DNA from: Pycnopodia helianthoides
Lineage: Eukaryota > Echinodermata > Asteroidea > Forcipulatida > Asteriidae
Length of the DNA stretch: 64,000 nt
NCBI GenBank assembly: GCA_032158295.1
Contig: CM063258.1
Location: 6,962,583-7,026,582, forward strand
Direction: 5' to 3'
This document shows positions 11,061-23,000 of the stretch, piece by piece. Numbering within the stretch: position 1 is the stretch's first letter; every line of letters starts with the position of its first letter. A model generated the notes under the pieces. The model did not search any database. It saw nothing but the letters and a program-made list of their open reading frames with translations, and was not told where the DNA came from. The translations under genes were made by a program, and so were the position numbers.

Positions 11061-14000
11061 GTGAGGTAACATAAATATCGCAAGAATTCTTGCCAGAATA
11101 ATTCAAGCAATCTCACAGAATTTGTTTTGTTCAATATAAGAGCTTAGTTCAATACAGCACTCCGCACTAATGCTAAAAATAGAAGCTGAGTACCAGCTTT
11201 CAGACAAACGTGTCAACTTTCACTAATATATTCACGCATACTTGTAAAAGTTTTATGTTTACTCTCGTGTACTGACTAGTGACTATACTACTAATGCAGT
11301 TCGGCGTGGCGATGATGTGGTGATCACGTAAGTGGTGAAATGTTGGTCTGACAGCCGAGCATTTTGAGCACAAGTGAGGCCATTTGTGTGGAGTAAATTT
11401 ACCATTTGGAAGGGAATATACTCTGTCATGATTGATCGTAGTAGTAGGCAATCAGGAAGATTGCTCTCCACAGGAATGAAAAGTCACAACTGTTAAAGAT
11501 GGTCGAGGTGACGACTTCAATAAATCAGAAGGCCTATTCTTGAGCCACAGATTCTTTGGAAATAAAATCCACCTTGAATATAATTTTTGTTTTCTATGAT
11601 AAAGATCATTTGACTGGGTTTCCTCCTAAATGAATGATATTGATGTCCTACAGTTTGGTTGTAAATTACATTTTTTTTTAAATACAATGCCCGAATTAAA
11701 CTTTTAGTTTCTGTGTGGAGATGTTCCTTCCCAACTGTAGTTGTGACCAGTCCCAACTGGAGTGTTAAGAGTTGGGACGGCCCAACTACAGACGGGATTG
11801 CCTGATAAGTGACAATGATAGTGATAGAGACAAATCCACAATGACCAGTGGGCCTCTGAAAGTTACTTGCTATCCTCTCAAGTTTCTCTCGACTGATGTG
11901 ATTATCAAGGTAAACTTGAGAGAAAAAAAAAAGATACGTTAGGAAACAATTGAGAAGAAGAAATGTTTACACCATCACATACACACAACTGAATTTACTC
12001 TCGCCACCTGCTGGTACAGCAGTCTAGTGTTACATGTGTCGACCATCCCATGCAATAAATATAGAGCCACTGTTCTCAGTTCCCTGCACGGTGAAAAGAT
12101 CTCTGGATCCCCGTTACAGTTGGGCCGTCCCAACTACAACTCTCAAGTGGGCGACCGGTCCCAACTGTAGTTGGGATGATTCTAAAGTTGGGAAGTACGG
12201 AACAGAGATATTGACCTGCATTGAATGATTATTAATTGTGACTGATTATTTGTCAACAGGTCCTCCTCAAGATGGACCTCCTGCACACTACGGCCAGGCA
12301 CCAGACACCGGACAAGGATGGTACAATCAACAACCAAACAGCCAGGCTATGTTCTTCAACCCGACAGATTACCAAAAAACACAACCAGCAGTGTTTAACC
12401 CCTACAACCCTGGCGAACCCCCACCCCACATGGGTATACCCCCAGAGGGTCAGCATGGTGCCGATGGGCAACAGCCACCAATGGGCTACCCGGCCCCAAC
12501 TCAAGACACCCAGCAAGGGTACGCCCAACCGATACAAAATGATCAGTATCCCAATAACCAGTGGAACAATGTGCAGCCAGATAACAACAGCAGTTATCCA
12601 CAGCAACAGTGGGGTCAACAACCTCTGAATGGGACACATCAAACGATTATGAATAATGTAGACCCGAACAGCTGGAGTGCAGCTCCTGTCCCAGAATCGG
12701 GTAATGTTCAACAAATGGCTCCCCAAAGTGGCTTGTACCAGCCGTATGAGAACAGCCAACAGCCCCAATTGGGTATCCCTGGCCAAGCACTAACAGAATG
12801 TAGCGACGATAACGACTCGCATAGAGGATTTGGTTCTTTCTTTCACGATGACGACTCGGATTTCCTAGGGTCGAGTGGCACGCCAAGCTTATCTGTCAGC
12901 CAGCGACAAACACCAGATCATGTTCTCAATGATCCTGCTGTGGATACTGAACTTCCCCAACAGGAAGCTCCACAGTCTACTTCAAGCCAGCCCCAAGTGC
13001 AGGACAACGCAGGTGTCCACATTCAGGGAAACCCTGACGGTACACAGATTAGTGGAGATTTCCAACAATCCGTTTCAGGCCTGCAAACTCAGCGATCTGA
13101 TCAGCCTGCTGTTTTTAATCAGCCAGGAGTAGAAGCTCCCCAAGAGCCGTGTGGAGATCTTGGTCCCGATATGAAATCTGTTGATCTACCTTATAGTGCG
13201 TATGATTCAGCTCCTGATCGCATCAGTCCCCAGACAATCGGCCAAGGATTTGGCGGCACTCCAAATGTTGAAAGTGGAAGTAGCCAAGAGTATGTGCCGT
13301 CTTCAGATGCTCACAGTCATGGACAGTTACAAGCCCATGAGGGGTTGTATTTAGACAATCCAGAGTCTAACTTTCAATCTATGAGAAATGACCCTGCCCT
13401 GGTTCCGAATCCGACATCAGATCAGGCACATCCCTTTACGAGTTCTTACCAGACCGTCCAACCTAATCTGAATCTTCAGGGTCTCCCTCCCAACAGTGAG
13501 GATCAAATCAGCAATCACAGTCATGTTAGCCCAATGCTTGGAGAATCGGCAAGCTCACTCTCTCAACCACCATCAGCATCGACAAGTCGAAGCAACTCCA
13601 TGTTGGGGGACCAAGTTGGCATCGAGCATCCTTCACTAAGTCCAGCTTTCCAAGATCAAAGTCAGACTGCGGGAAGTCTCAAAGAAGAAGCTCAGACTTT
13701 AGATGTTCCCGTTCCGTCTCAATCTCAGGATGAAGAGAGTAGAACCCTTGATTCAGCTGTTGCTCAAGGATTTCTTAATCCAACTTCCATTGAACAAAAT
13801 AGTAACAGTGCGCCTGCTCTAGACTCTTATCCAAATAACTCTGAAACTATCCAGCAAGCCCAATCAAATGTTTCTCTTCCTTTAGTGGCTGAACAATCAA
13901 CCTCTCAACACGTACCACTTGATGATCCGCAGTTTCGACAAGGAGCACAGCCTCAACAGCCACATTCTTCGGGTCAAGAAACCCATTCTCAAAAGCAGCA

Positions 14001-17000
14001 AAGTCCCAACGAGATACCCACTTTGCAAGACCGTCCTCTTTCGAATCCCAGTACAACAGATCAGACATTGGACGCATCAAGTCATGGGGAGGAACCGAAG
14101 CAATCCTTGTCGTCGCGTATTGACGCCGGGGGTGTCTCCTTAGGACTTCCACCCCTGGGTCTTCCTAAACCTCAAGTATCCCATAATCAGCCGACGATCC
14201 CTCAAGGTCCGAAGGAACTGAGTCCCACTGATGAGAAGACTCTGCTCACTCACTCGAGTGCCTTCCGCAGTGTTCAGCGCAGTCAGCAGCCCCTGATAAC
14301 ATCTGTGAATCCCTCCCCTCCACTCTGGTCAGCAGAGGTTCCCCCGATGCCGGCCAATATACTGTTGGCCCCGGCAGCACCTTCTTCAGCCAGCCTGGTC
14401 CTGCCTGTAAGACTCTCCACTCCCCAGGCTAGCCCAGCTCCTGGTCTGGCCGCAAGTGTTGCCTCTGTGAGCGTACCGTCTCTACCCTCGGAGGCCGTCT
14501 CCTTACTAGCTCAGCCTGCAGTTAACCCAACACAGTCAAGTCTCGGACTGCCCATCGCTTCATCATTTTCTCGAACACCTTCCGTTTCTTCCCCGGAAAC
14601 AAGTGCGACTCAGAGTACGAGCAATCTGAACTCATCAAATCCTCTTCTCACCCAGCCTGGTCCACCTTTACCCGTGTCCGCCCCCGTGCAACCATCCTCA
14701 TCTGTGCCTCTTGCTAATCGGACTGCAGACTCAATACAACTCGCAGCGTCGGCTCCTGCTCTGGCTCAACATGTTGCCACACATGCAGCTCCCGAGACTT
14801 CACTGCAGCAATCAGTGCCTGTATCAAATGCTCCCGCTCACATTCCATCCTCACAGACCCCTGGAGCAGCCATCGGGGCCTCTGTTGCTCAGAACCAAGC
14901 ACCTTCAGCGCAACAGCCACAACCACTTCAACATCAGCAGCAGCAACATCAACAATTGAACACCGGCGGGGATGGCCAACAGCAGCAGCAGCAGCCACTA
15001 CAGAATCAGCAGCAGCAGCCACTGCAGAATCAGCAGCAGCAGCCACTGCAGAATCAGCAGCAGCAGCCACTGCAGAATCAGCAGCAGCAGCCACTGCAGA
15101 ATCAGCAGCAGCAGCCACTGCAGAATCAGCAGCAGCAGCCACTGCAGAATCAGCAGCAGCAGCCACTGCAGAATCAGCAGCAGCAGCAGCCACAAAAACC
15201 GTACCCAACACAACCGTACCCACAACTACCGTTCCAACAACAAGGGCAATCATTCAATCAAGCTCAAGATCAGCAAGGACAAATGCAGCAGGTACTGTAC
15301 ATGGTAGCTTTTACAGGGCTCTCCCCATTCACAAGCTAGTGTATCGAGCTGTTGTGTGTGAATTACGTGCCAATACGCCTGAATTGCAACTGATACACAA
15401 CAAAATATATAATTTTTTTCTTTCTTTTAACTTCAGATCAAATTCACAAAAATCATTGAGATAAAGCCATTTAGAATGCTTCAGATTACACAGCAGGGCT
15501 TTTAACATTCCGAGGACCTTGTTTCAATTCAGCGTGGCAAAACTTCAAAAATTTTGGTCCAGAATGGCCCACAGTATTGAAAAATCCTGGGGGAACCCTG
15601 CTTTAAACTAACCTGGATAGATTTTAAAACATGATGTGTATTAAAATAAAATAAAACAATCCAGTGAGCTTCCAGATTAAACTATTTAAAAAATTATTCT
15701 TTAGTTTTACCCTTTCACCAATGTGTGTAAAGCACTGTATACTTGGTACTTCCCCGAGTTCTGTGAAAATAAAATCCACTGGCATATTACTTGGGTGGGA
15801 TTCGAACCCATGACCTTTGCCATTCTAGAGCAGATGTCTCACCAACTAGAACATGGAGATTGCCCGGTAGCTAGAGGCAGTTCGAATCCTACCCGCGTAA
15901 TATGCCTGCTGTGGATTATTTTCACAGAACTCGGGGAAGTACCGAGTATACAGTGCTTTAATACACACATCGGTGAAAGGGTAAAACTAAATAATATTCT
16001 TTATCCCTAGTGCAAATTTAACATCTATTAAAGGAACATTACAGAATTGGTTTTCACTAACAAAATAGTTGTTGGCAGTGTAAGCACTTTATGTAATCCA
16101 CCATATACATAAACTGACAAACCTGTAGAAGTTTGAGATCAATCGGCCATTTGGGTCACAAGAAAATTGTGAAAAAATGATTACACATTTGCATGAAATC
16201 ATATAGATTCAACAAATGAATAAAACGCTCACTGAGCGATAAACTCAAATCGGAAAATTAGTTTATTCATTTCTCATCAAATATGGCATTTCTGGCAGAA
16301 ATATTTTGAGGGATGTTTTCTACTATCATCATCATTAAACCGTGTAAGTTTTATGTAAATCTGTGATCAAAAAGTATATTTTACAAGTTTTTTTCTTACC
16401 AATTCTGTAATGTTTCTTTAAATAAAACAGTTGTAATTCTTGATTGATTTAAATCCAATTCAGGGACAGCCTCAGAATAATCAGTGGGGTGACCCCTATT
16501 ATAACAGACAACAATATGACCCGCGTTATCAGTACGATCCCCGCAATCAGCAGTACGATAACTACGCTAGGTATGCAGCTTATGATCGACATACCGGGTA
16601 CGGTTACAAAGGCTCAGCGTACGATACAAGGTAGGTACACTCAATGTGTTTCACCACTTCACGTTGGATGACTTGTTCATTAATTCGAAAAATTTTGTTT
16701 GGACAAAATGGCGGATGTTTTTTTAACCCTGGTATAACTTTGGATTTTTTTCTAAATTTTCGGCTGGGGCTCACGGCGAGGCTCTGCGAATGGCGGTGAG
16801 CGCCTACTTGTTTTTCTCATCAAATCCTGGAACTAATTATGAGAACCTTTGTAGTCTTTCCTTTCTCAAGTCGGGGTTTCATTGTGGCAACGATATTTTT
16901 CGAAGGAGAACGATTACCCTCAAAGCTAAAAAATCATCCGAAAAAATAACAAGGTGGCGGGCACAATTTTTTGGTGAAATACCGGCATTAATAAGTTAAA

Positions 17001-20000
17001 GTTAATGACACCGGAAAAATAAAGTTTAATTTTTATTCAACGGCCTACTTGTTATAAAGATGATAATGGTAGTGAGAATCCAATGAAATTATTGAAGTGC
17101 CCTTGTTGATTAGAAACCAATGAATGTATGTCGTGGTGTCCCATTGCGAATGCTGAGGCTCAAAGATGCGGTTGGTGCCCCCTAGCGAGGTGCTACATGT
17201 TGAAGGGTTCAATGTTCTCGATGAAAATACCATGAAATTCGTAACACTCGCATCTTTTGGACGGCTCCATGCTGATCTTCTGAAGGAGAGAACAACTTTC
17301 TCCCCAGTCGGAACAGAGTTGGTTTGTTTGTTTGTGTTGATGACGGCATGTGGTTATTTGCAATGTGAGCCTACCTACTTGACAATAACTGGATCAATGT
17401 CCCCATAAATGTGAGCAACTTTATTTTGCCGTCACTTGTTTGAAGTAACATTTGTAGGACCAATCAGAATGTTTGAATAGGCGCAAGCCAATTAAATTAA
17501 AATGACTTGATTTTATCCTCAACAGGAAACCCATTTCAGCCTTTACATCAATAAGTTAGATACATAAAAATTGCAGTACATTAGAACTTACCATTTCAGT
17601 ACAAAAAATACATTTAAAAAACCCACCAAACTTCACTATATATAAAAGGAATGACACAAAAAGTAACAGACAACATTTAAAAGCTAAATTAAGATTGGCA
17701 TATGTTACTTGTTGACTTTACACTACCAAGAGACTGATGCTGTGAACAAATATTGCCCTCTTTCTTTTCCGTCAGAAGATCCTACTCAAGACAAGGTTAC
17801 GGGAACCAAGAGCGACCGCGATCGAGGCAGGGCCAGGGGTACGCCGACGGAGAGCGGCCCCGATCCCGCCAGGGCTATCCAGATCCCTCGAGGCAGGGGG
17901 CACACCCCGAACAGGAGAGCAGACCGAGATCCAAGTCGAGACAAGACAATAGATACGATCAATACTACAAAGGCTACGACAGGAAGGACCCGAGGCTTCA
18001 GGACTATTATAAAGGTCAAGGTTCGTACTAGGTCACAGGATTTGTCCTGGGGTACGTCTTTAAAAAATAGACTCTGCCGACTTTTATTGACAGTTGGCCG
18101 ACAGTCTTTTTTTGAGGTGTGATCAATGGATTATTGTAAGCTAAGATTCTGACTACATTGTTTAATAAGTGTCCCCAATTAGTGGCACAGTCCTGCACTT
18201 GTTTCATCCTCTGACCACCCAGACCACACATGCCATTTCCCATTTTCTTCCCTTGCCCCCCTCCCCCCAACCATATCAGTGACCGAAATGACCACCTAGT
18301 CTGTTCCCACTAACTTGACTATAAAAAATGTCCTTACCTCTTTCGCTCCGGAATTTAATTTTTTGAAATTGTCGCGTTTGTACGTAATTAATTTCTGGAA
18401 ATTCATTCGCCCCTTTGGCGAGAAGGAAAGCCAATGGCAGCGACTCAAAACCGCTGACACTAGGGTCAGAGGTCATCCAGATGGCAATACGGCATAAATT
18501 ATGTAAAAAAGGCACACGTCATGGGGATGCCCCGAATTATCTACAGTGACATCAACGAGCCGCTATGAGCAGCTTTCCGTAGGGATCGGGACATTTCTGT
18601 GAGCCGCTGTGAGCGGCTCGCCACAGCTGCTCGCCACAGCTGCTCGCCGTAGCGAAAGAGTTAAATTTCATGCTTAGATTATTCTCCCTGTTCTGGTTAG
18701 CCCAGTGTGACAAACTTGTACACTGTGATCCAGCTTTCATCTACTTCTCTTTTGGAACTCCATCTGTTTTTAGAACATCAGCGTAAGAGTCCGTTATAAA
18801 ATTCATGTAGAGCCAAGTATAAAAGACGTGCATTTTATCCCTTGTTGTGTCTTCTCTGCACATATCTCTAATTATCCGCCAGCTCGAGTTGCACCTAGTT
18901 TCTGTGTTTCATTATTACAGCCCCGTTTAGTATAAAGAGAGCTTCTAGAATCTCAATGGGAGCATTCCCATTGGGAACACTGACTGTTCCCACTGGAGAA
19001 ATGCCTCTTTCCACTGAGAATGGGGCATTTTTGGGGGGAGGGGATTTTTTTAATTTTCTTGGATCTTGGATTTTGTTTATAATCATCTGTATCTGTATCT
19101 GTTCGGTACTGCACACAAACTCCACTATCGGGATATCAATGGTGCAGGCGCGTGGTGGCAAAATCATGTGCGTATGTAGCCAGTGGCATCGGAGTTGAAG
19201 GCTTTTGAGTCACAGTTATTTAGTTAACTTTTTTATTTTATTCCAGGCATGTGCCATTGGCTTTTTGTCCCTTTTTTGTTGGTTTGTTCTTTCTGTATTT
19301 TTGTTTTTGTTCTTTTTTGATATGCCGAATAAACAATAATAATATCTTCTTGATATGCAAAGTAGATTTATACACAGGGTGTTACCGCAAACTGAATACA
19401 CATTGATACCTCACCATGCAATGCCTCAAAAACCATGTATTATTTCAACTTCTAAACCACTTTAACCTGAAGTACTTTTATTTAGATATTAGTTTAGACA
19501 AGTATATCATTCTAAGCCTGTCAAAATGAAGTCAAACCTACAGTTGGTGTTTGAATGATTTTTAGGATAGGGAAAGGTCGAAAAGGATGTGTTTTTCCTG
19601 TTTTTTACTGCATCAAATGTCCACTGATCATCTTATAGGGAGACTGCCAACATAGGGCTAGATAGCCCAGTTGGTAGAGCGCCGGCACGTTGATCATTGG
19701 TTCAAATCCCGCTCTAGTAAATTTGTCTTTGTTCAACCCCAAATTATTCAAAATGTACCCTGTCAGTTTCCCTTGTGGTTTATTACTTGATCATCTTATC
19801 ATGAAAAGTACTTCCTCTTCCTGAGATTTAAGATACACAGAATACGAACAGTCTCATAACGACAATATTTCTCTCCACCCAGGCTATGACGCTTATGGTC
19901 GGCCATATGACAGGAAAACGCAAGAATACTGGGCGAAGCAAGGCTACTACAGCAACCAGAGCTACGACCAGCAAAGTAACCGTAGCTACGACGAACGCTA

Positions 20001-23000
20001 CAAGAACTGGGAGAGACAGAGTCAGTATTATCGCGACAGGGCAGACGACGACCACCGCCACAACACATCGGCACCGGAGCAGCAGTGGCCGGCCGACACG
20101 CAGAGTGGTCAAGCGGACCGATCAGATTCAAGGTAAAGAAAACAAGAGTTTTAAGGGTCAGCGTTGGTTTTCAAGGTCAAGGGGTAAGGTTCGGATCGAT
20201 CAGATTGAAGGTGAAGAAGAAGAGTTTGAAGGTCAACGCTGGTTTTCAAAGTCAAGGTTGAGTTTTGTGTTTTATTTTCTTCAATGTTGAAATAATCTCT
20301 GCGCAGATTTTCGTCAGGCTTCCATCACCAAGGAGGGGACACACCGGAAAAGTACAATGCAGATCAAAGCAGTATATACTCCAGTGACTACACCGATCAG
20401 GCGAACAACAGCAGTGTGGCAGCGACGACGTATCAAGACCAGTATGCTAACTCCTACGATTACAGCTACGGCAAGGACAGTTCATATCAGGAGGTCAAAC
20501 AAGGTAGGCTGTAGTTGGGCAAGCTGAGATAGGCAGCTTTTTAGTCGGAAGATGTCGTTAAAATTTTCCAAGAGGATTTAACAGGCCTCACGCTTAAGCT
20601 CTTTGTAAAGTAGCCCACCGGGCTAGTAAAACTGTTCATTTCACTAGCCCCCCCCCCCTCCAGGAAGTTTCAGTTGCCCAGATTTTAAACATGTATTGTA
20701 ATAAATGTGTCTTTCTGATGTGATTATGGTAGAGATCACTACCAGATTATTCGTCAAAATGAAGTTACATTCATACCCTCAAAACTAAATTAAAACATTT
20801 TGAAAATGTATTATTCACGCCTGAAAAGGAAGAAATTTGAGCATTTTAAGCAGTTTTTTTAGTAGCCCACAGGGCAAGTTGAGAAGTGGTGCTTAATAAC
20901 CCGTAGCCGTTTTTACAAGACATTGTACGCCGGGGTAGTGTTAAGGTCAAGCCCTGAGAAATGTTTGTGAGAAAAATTTGTTACAAATTTTTGAGCTTAT
21001 TGTTTTTTTGGGGTAGGGGCATCGGTTCAAGCTAACTTACGATTCAGCTAAGTTTTTGACTGACGTTGTTATGTTTCTACACAGCCACACCACCACCACC
21101 AGAGCGCCTGACACCGGCCAAGTTTGCTCTGCCCCATGTTGTAGCTCGGTTTGGCCCTGGTGGTCACCTCATCAAGGTGCTACCTAACATGCCACTAGAG
21201 GGGATGCCAGCCACTGTGGAGATACATAGCATAGAGGTATAGTGCATTTTATCTTCTATTAATTTTTTCTTCCTTGTAACAGAACAGTGAGTATCTGAGC
21301 TTGACCATAAACAAAAGAAAGAACTTATTTCCAGAAACAACTTGACAAAGCTCTGGGCAAGGATAGGCCTGGTCTTTTTCCCAGACCTCGGCTTGGGCTC
21401 TGGTTCGGGCTCTGGTTCGGACTTGGGCTCTGGTTCGGGCTTGGGCTCTGGTTCTGGCTTGGGCTCTGGTTCCGGCTTGGGCTCTGGTTCCGGCTTGGGC
21501 TCTGGTTCCGGCTTGGGCTCTGGTTCCGGCTTGGGCTCTGTTATTTTGTACGGAGCTTCCAACATCAAACAAAGCCCGGAGACGGAGCCTAAGCTGTGAA
21601 TTGGAAAAAGCCCCAGAACACTACGTCAGTCGAAGATCGTCAATTAGGAGACAGACTTGAAATATGGCTTAATACTTGTTCTCACAAGAATGTTTTGTTC
21701 AACCCAAAACTATTTAAAATGTACCCTGTCAGTTTCCTCTGTGGTTTATTGCTTGAGATTTGAAATAAAAAAAGTCCAATCCCCTGAAGGTGATCCCTCT
21801 GCTGCCGCTTCCTGGGTTGTATCGTAAACTTTGGTGTGATCCCTGGTTATACGGCAGTGACAGGTCAAATGGCTTCTGACTGCTACCCCAGAAAGATAAT
21901 GACAAAATAGAGAGACCGCCAACATAGGGCTAGATGGCTCAGTTGGTAAAGCACCGGCACGTTAATCCAGAGGTCGGAGGTTCAAATCCTGCTCTAGTCG
22001 ATTTGTCTTTGTTCAACACAAAATTAATACATATGTTTTTTCCTCGTAACAGACCATGCTGGAACACACTCCAGAGACTGAAGAACTGCGGGCATTCCCT
22101 GGGCCTCTTATACGGTAAGTTGAGATTTGACTGCTCCTGTTCTTGTAGGTCCATCATGTTGTTGGTTCTCTTCTACTGTATGATTCTTCTTATTCTACTA
22201 TTGGATGTATAGCTATTGGTTTTTTGTTAACCACGTACACCAAATACAAACAGTCTTTTAAACAGCAGATGGTACCTCAAGCAATGCAGAAACAAGAACA
22301 TGGATCTAACTTTTAGAGAAATGGGACAACTTGAAGCTTAAAGGGACATGTTGTTTTGGATGGGGCGCTTTGTGAACTAACACGGTTTGCCAATTTTTGC
22401 CACCACAAATTGGCGAAGCATGTTAGTTCACAAAGTAAAAGGAAAACCACACAATTTTGAGGGATATTTGTGGGAAACATTATATTCTACTTTTAAAACA
22501 TCTTTCCAACCGTATTCATTTCATACCATTTTTATTGCCCAAAGCGTCCAATCAAAGGCAACCTGCCCCTTTAACTACAGGAAGGTTGTAGTGCTCAGAA
22601 TATGGGAACAGCATTATGGTAACTCAACACCCAAACTGTTGGACTCTGGTTATGATGGTAGGCCCGATCCCATGTAAAGCTTAATCAGTTTACTAGTGAA
22701 GTCATCAGTCCAACAGAATCATAAAAAACAGCAACACCGACGATCGAATTCTCTTCAACCCTCTTCAAATCAGACGGTGAAATTGTTGTTCGTTTTCAAT
22801 TTGCAGAGGGGAAACCCATAAGGGCGATGTGCTCAGCTTTTCCCAGAAGAAGTCGGTGGCGTGCAGCGAGAGTACAGAGATGATGGATAGAGAGTCTGCG
22901 GCCCTACTATGGGATCTTATGGTTCTACTCTGTCGACAGAACGGGGTAGGTACAGGTTTGTCAGAGTGACACACCCATTAGCCTTTTTGGGATATGGTGG

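Noticed and set aside
12253..12786. 177-codon antisense frame over Sec16 exon 2
   Set aside because: Leu/Trp-rich shadow of a Gln/Pro-rich coding strand; no homology and no splice or start context.
14714..15253. 179-codon antisense frame, Ala/Val-rich
   Set aside because: It is the reverse reading of the CAG/CTG-rich octapeptide minisatellite; the plus-strand frame is the Sec16 exon with matching splice phases.
17709..18122. 137-codon plus-strand frame over Sec16 exon 4
   Set aside because: It is the wrong frame of exon 4 and extends into intron; the true frame has consistent phases with exons 3 and 5.
19651..19735. Possible tRNA gene (also at 21928, 37980, 56470, 59450)
   Set aside because: A and B boxes are present, but the anticodon arm does not pair and the same head-plus-tail unit recurs, so these are tRNA-derived SINEs.
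21164..21572. Minus-strand Lys-Pro-Glu repeat protein and an overlapping Gln-Ala-Gly-Thr-Arg frame
   Set aside because: Produced by the 18-bp minisatellite in Sec16 intron 7; all three frames are open over it, as expected of a repeat with a length divisible by three.
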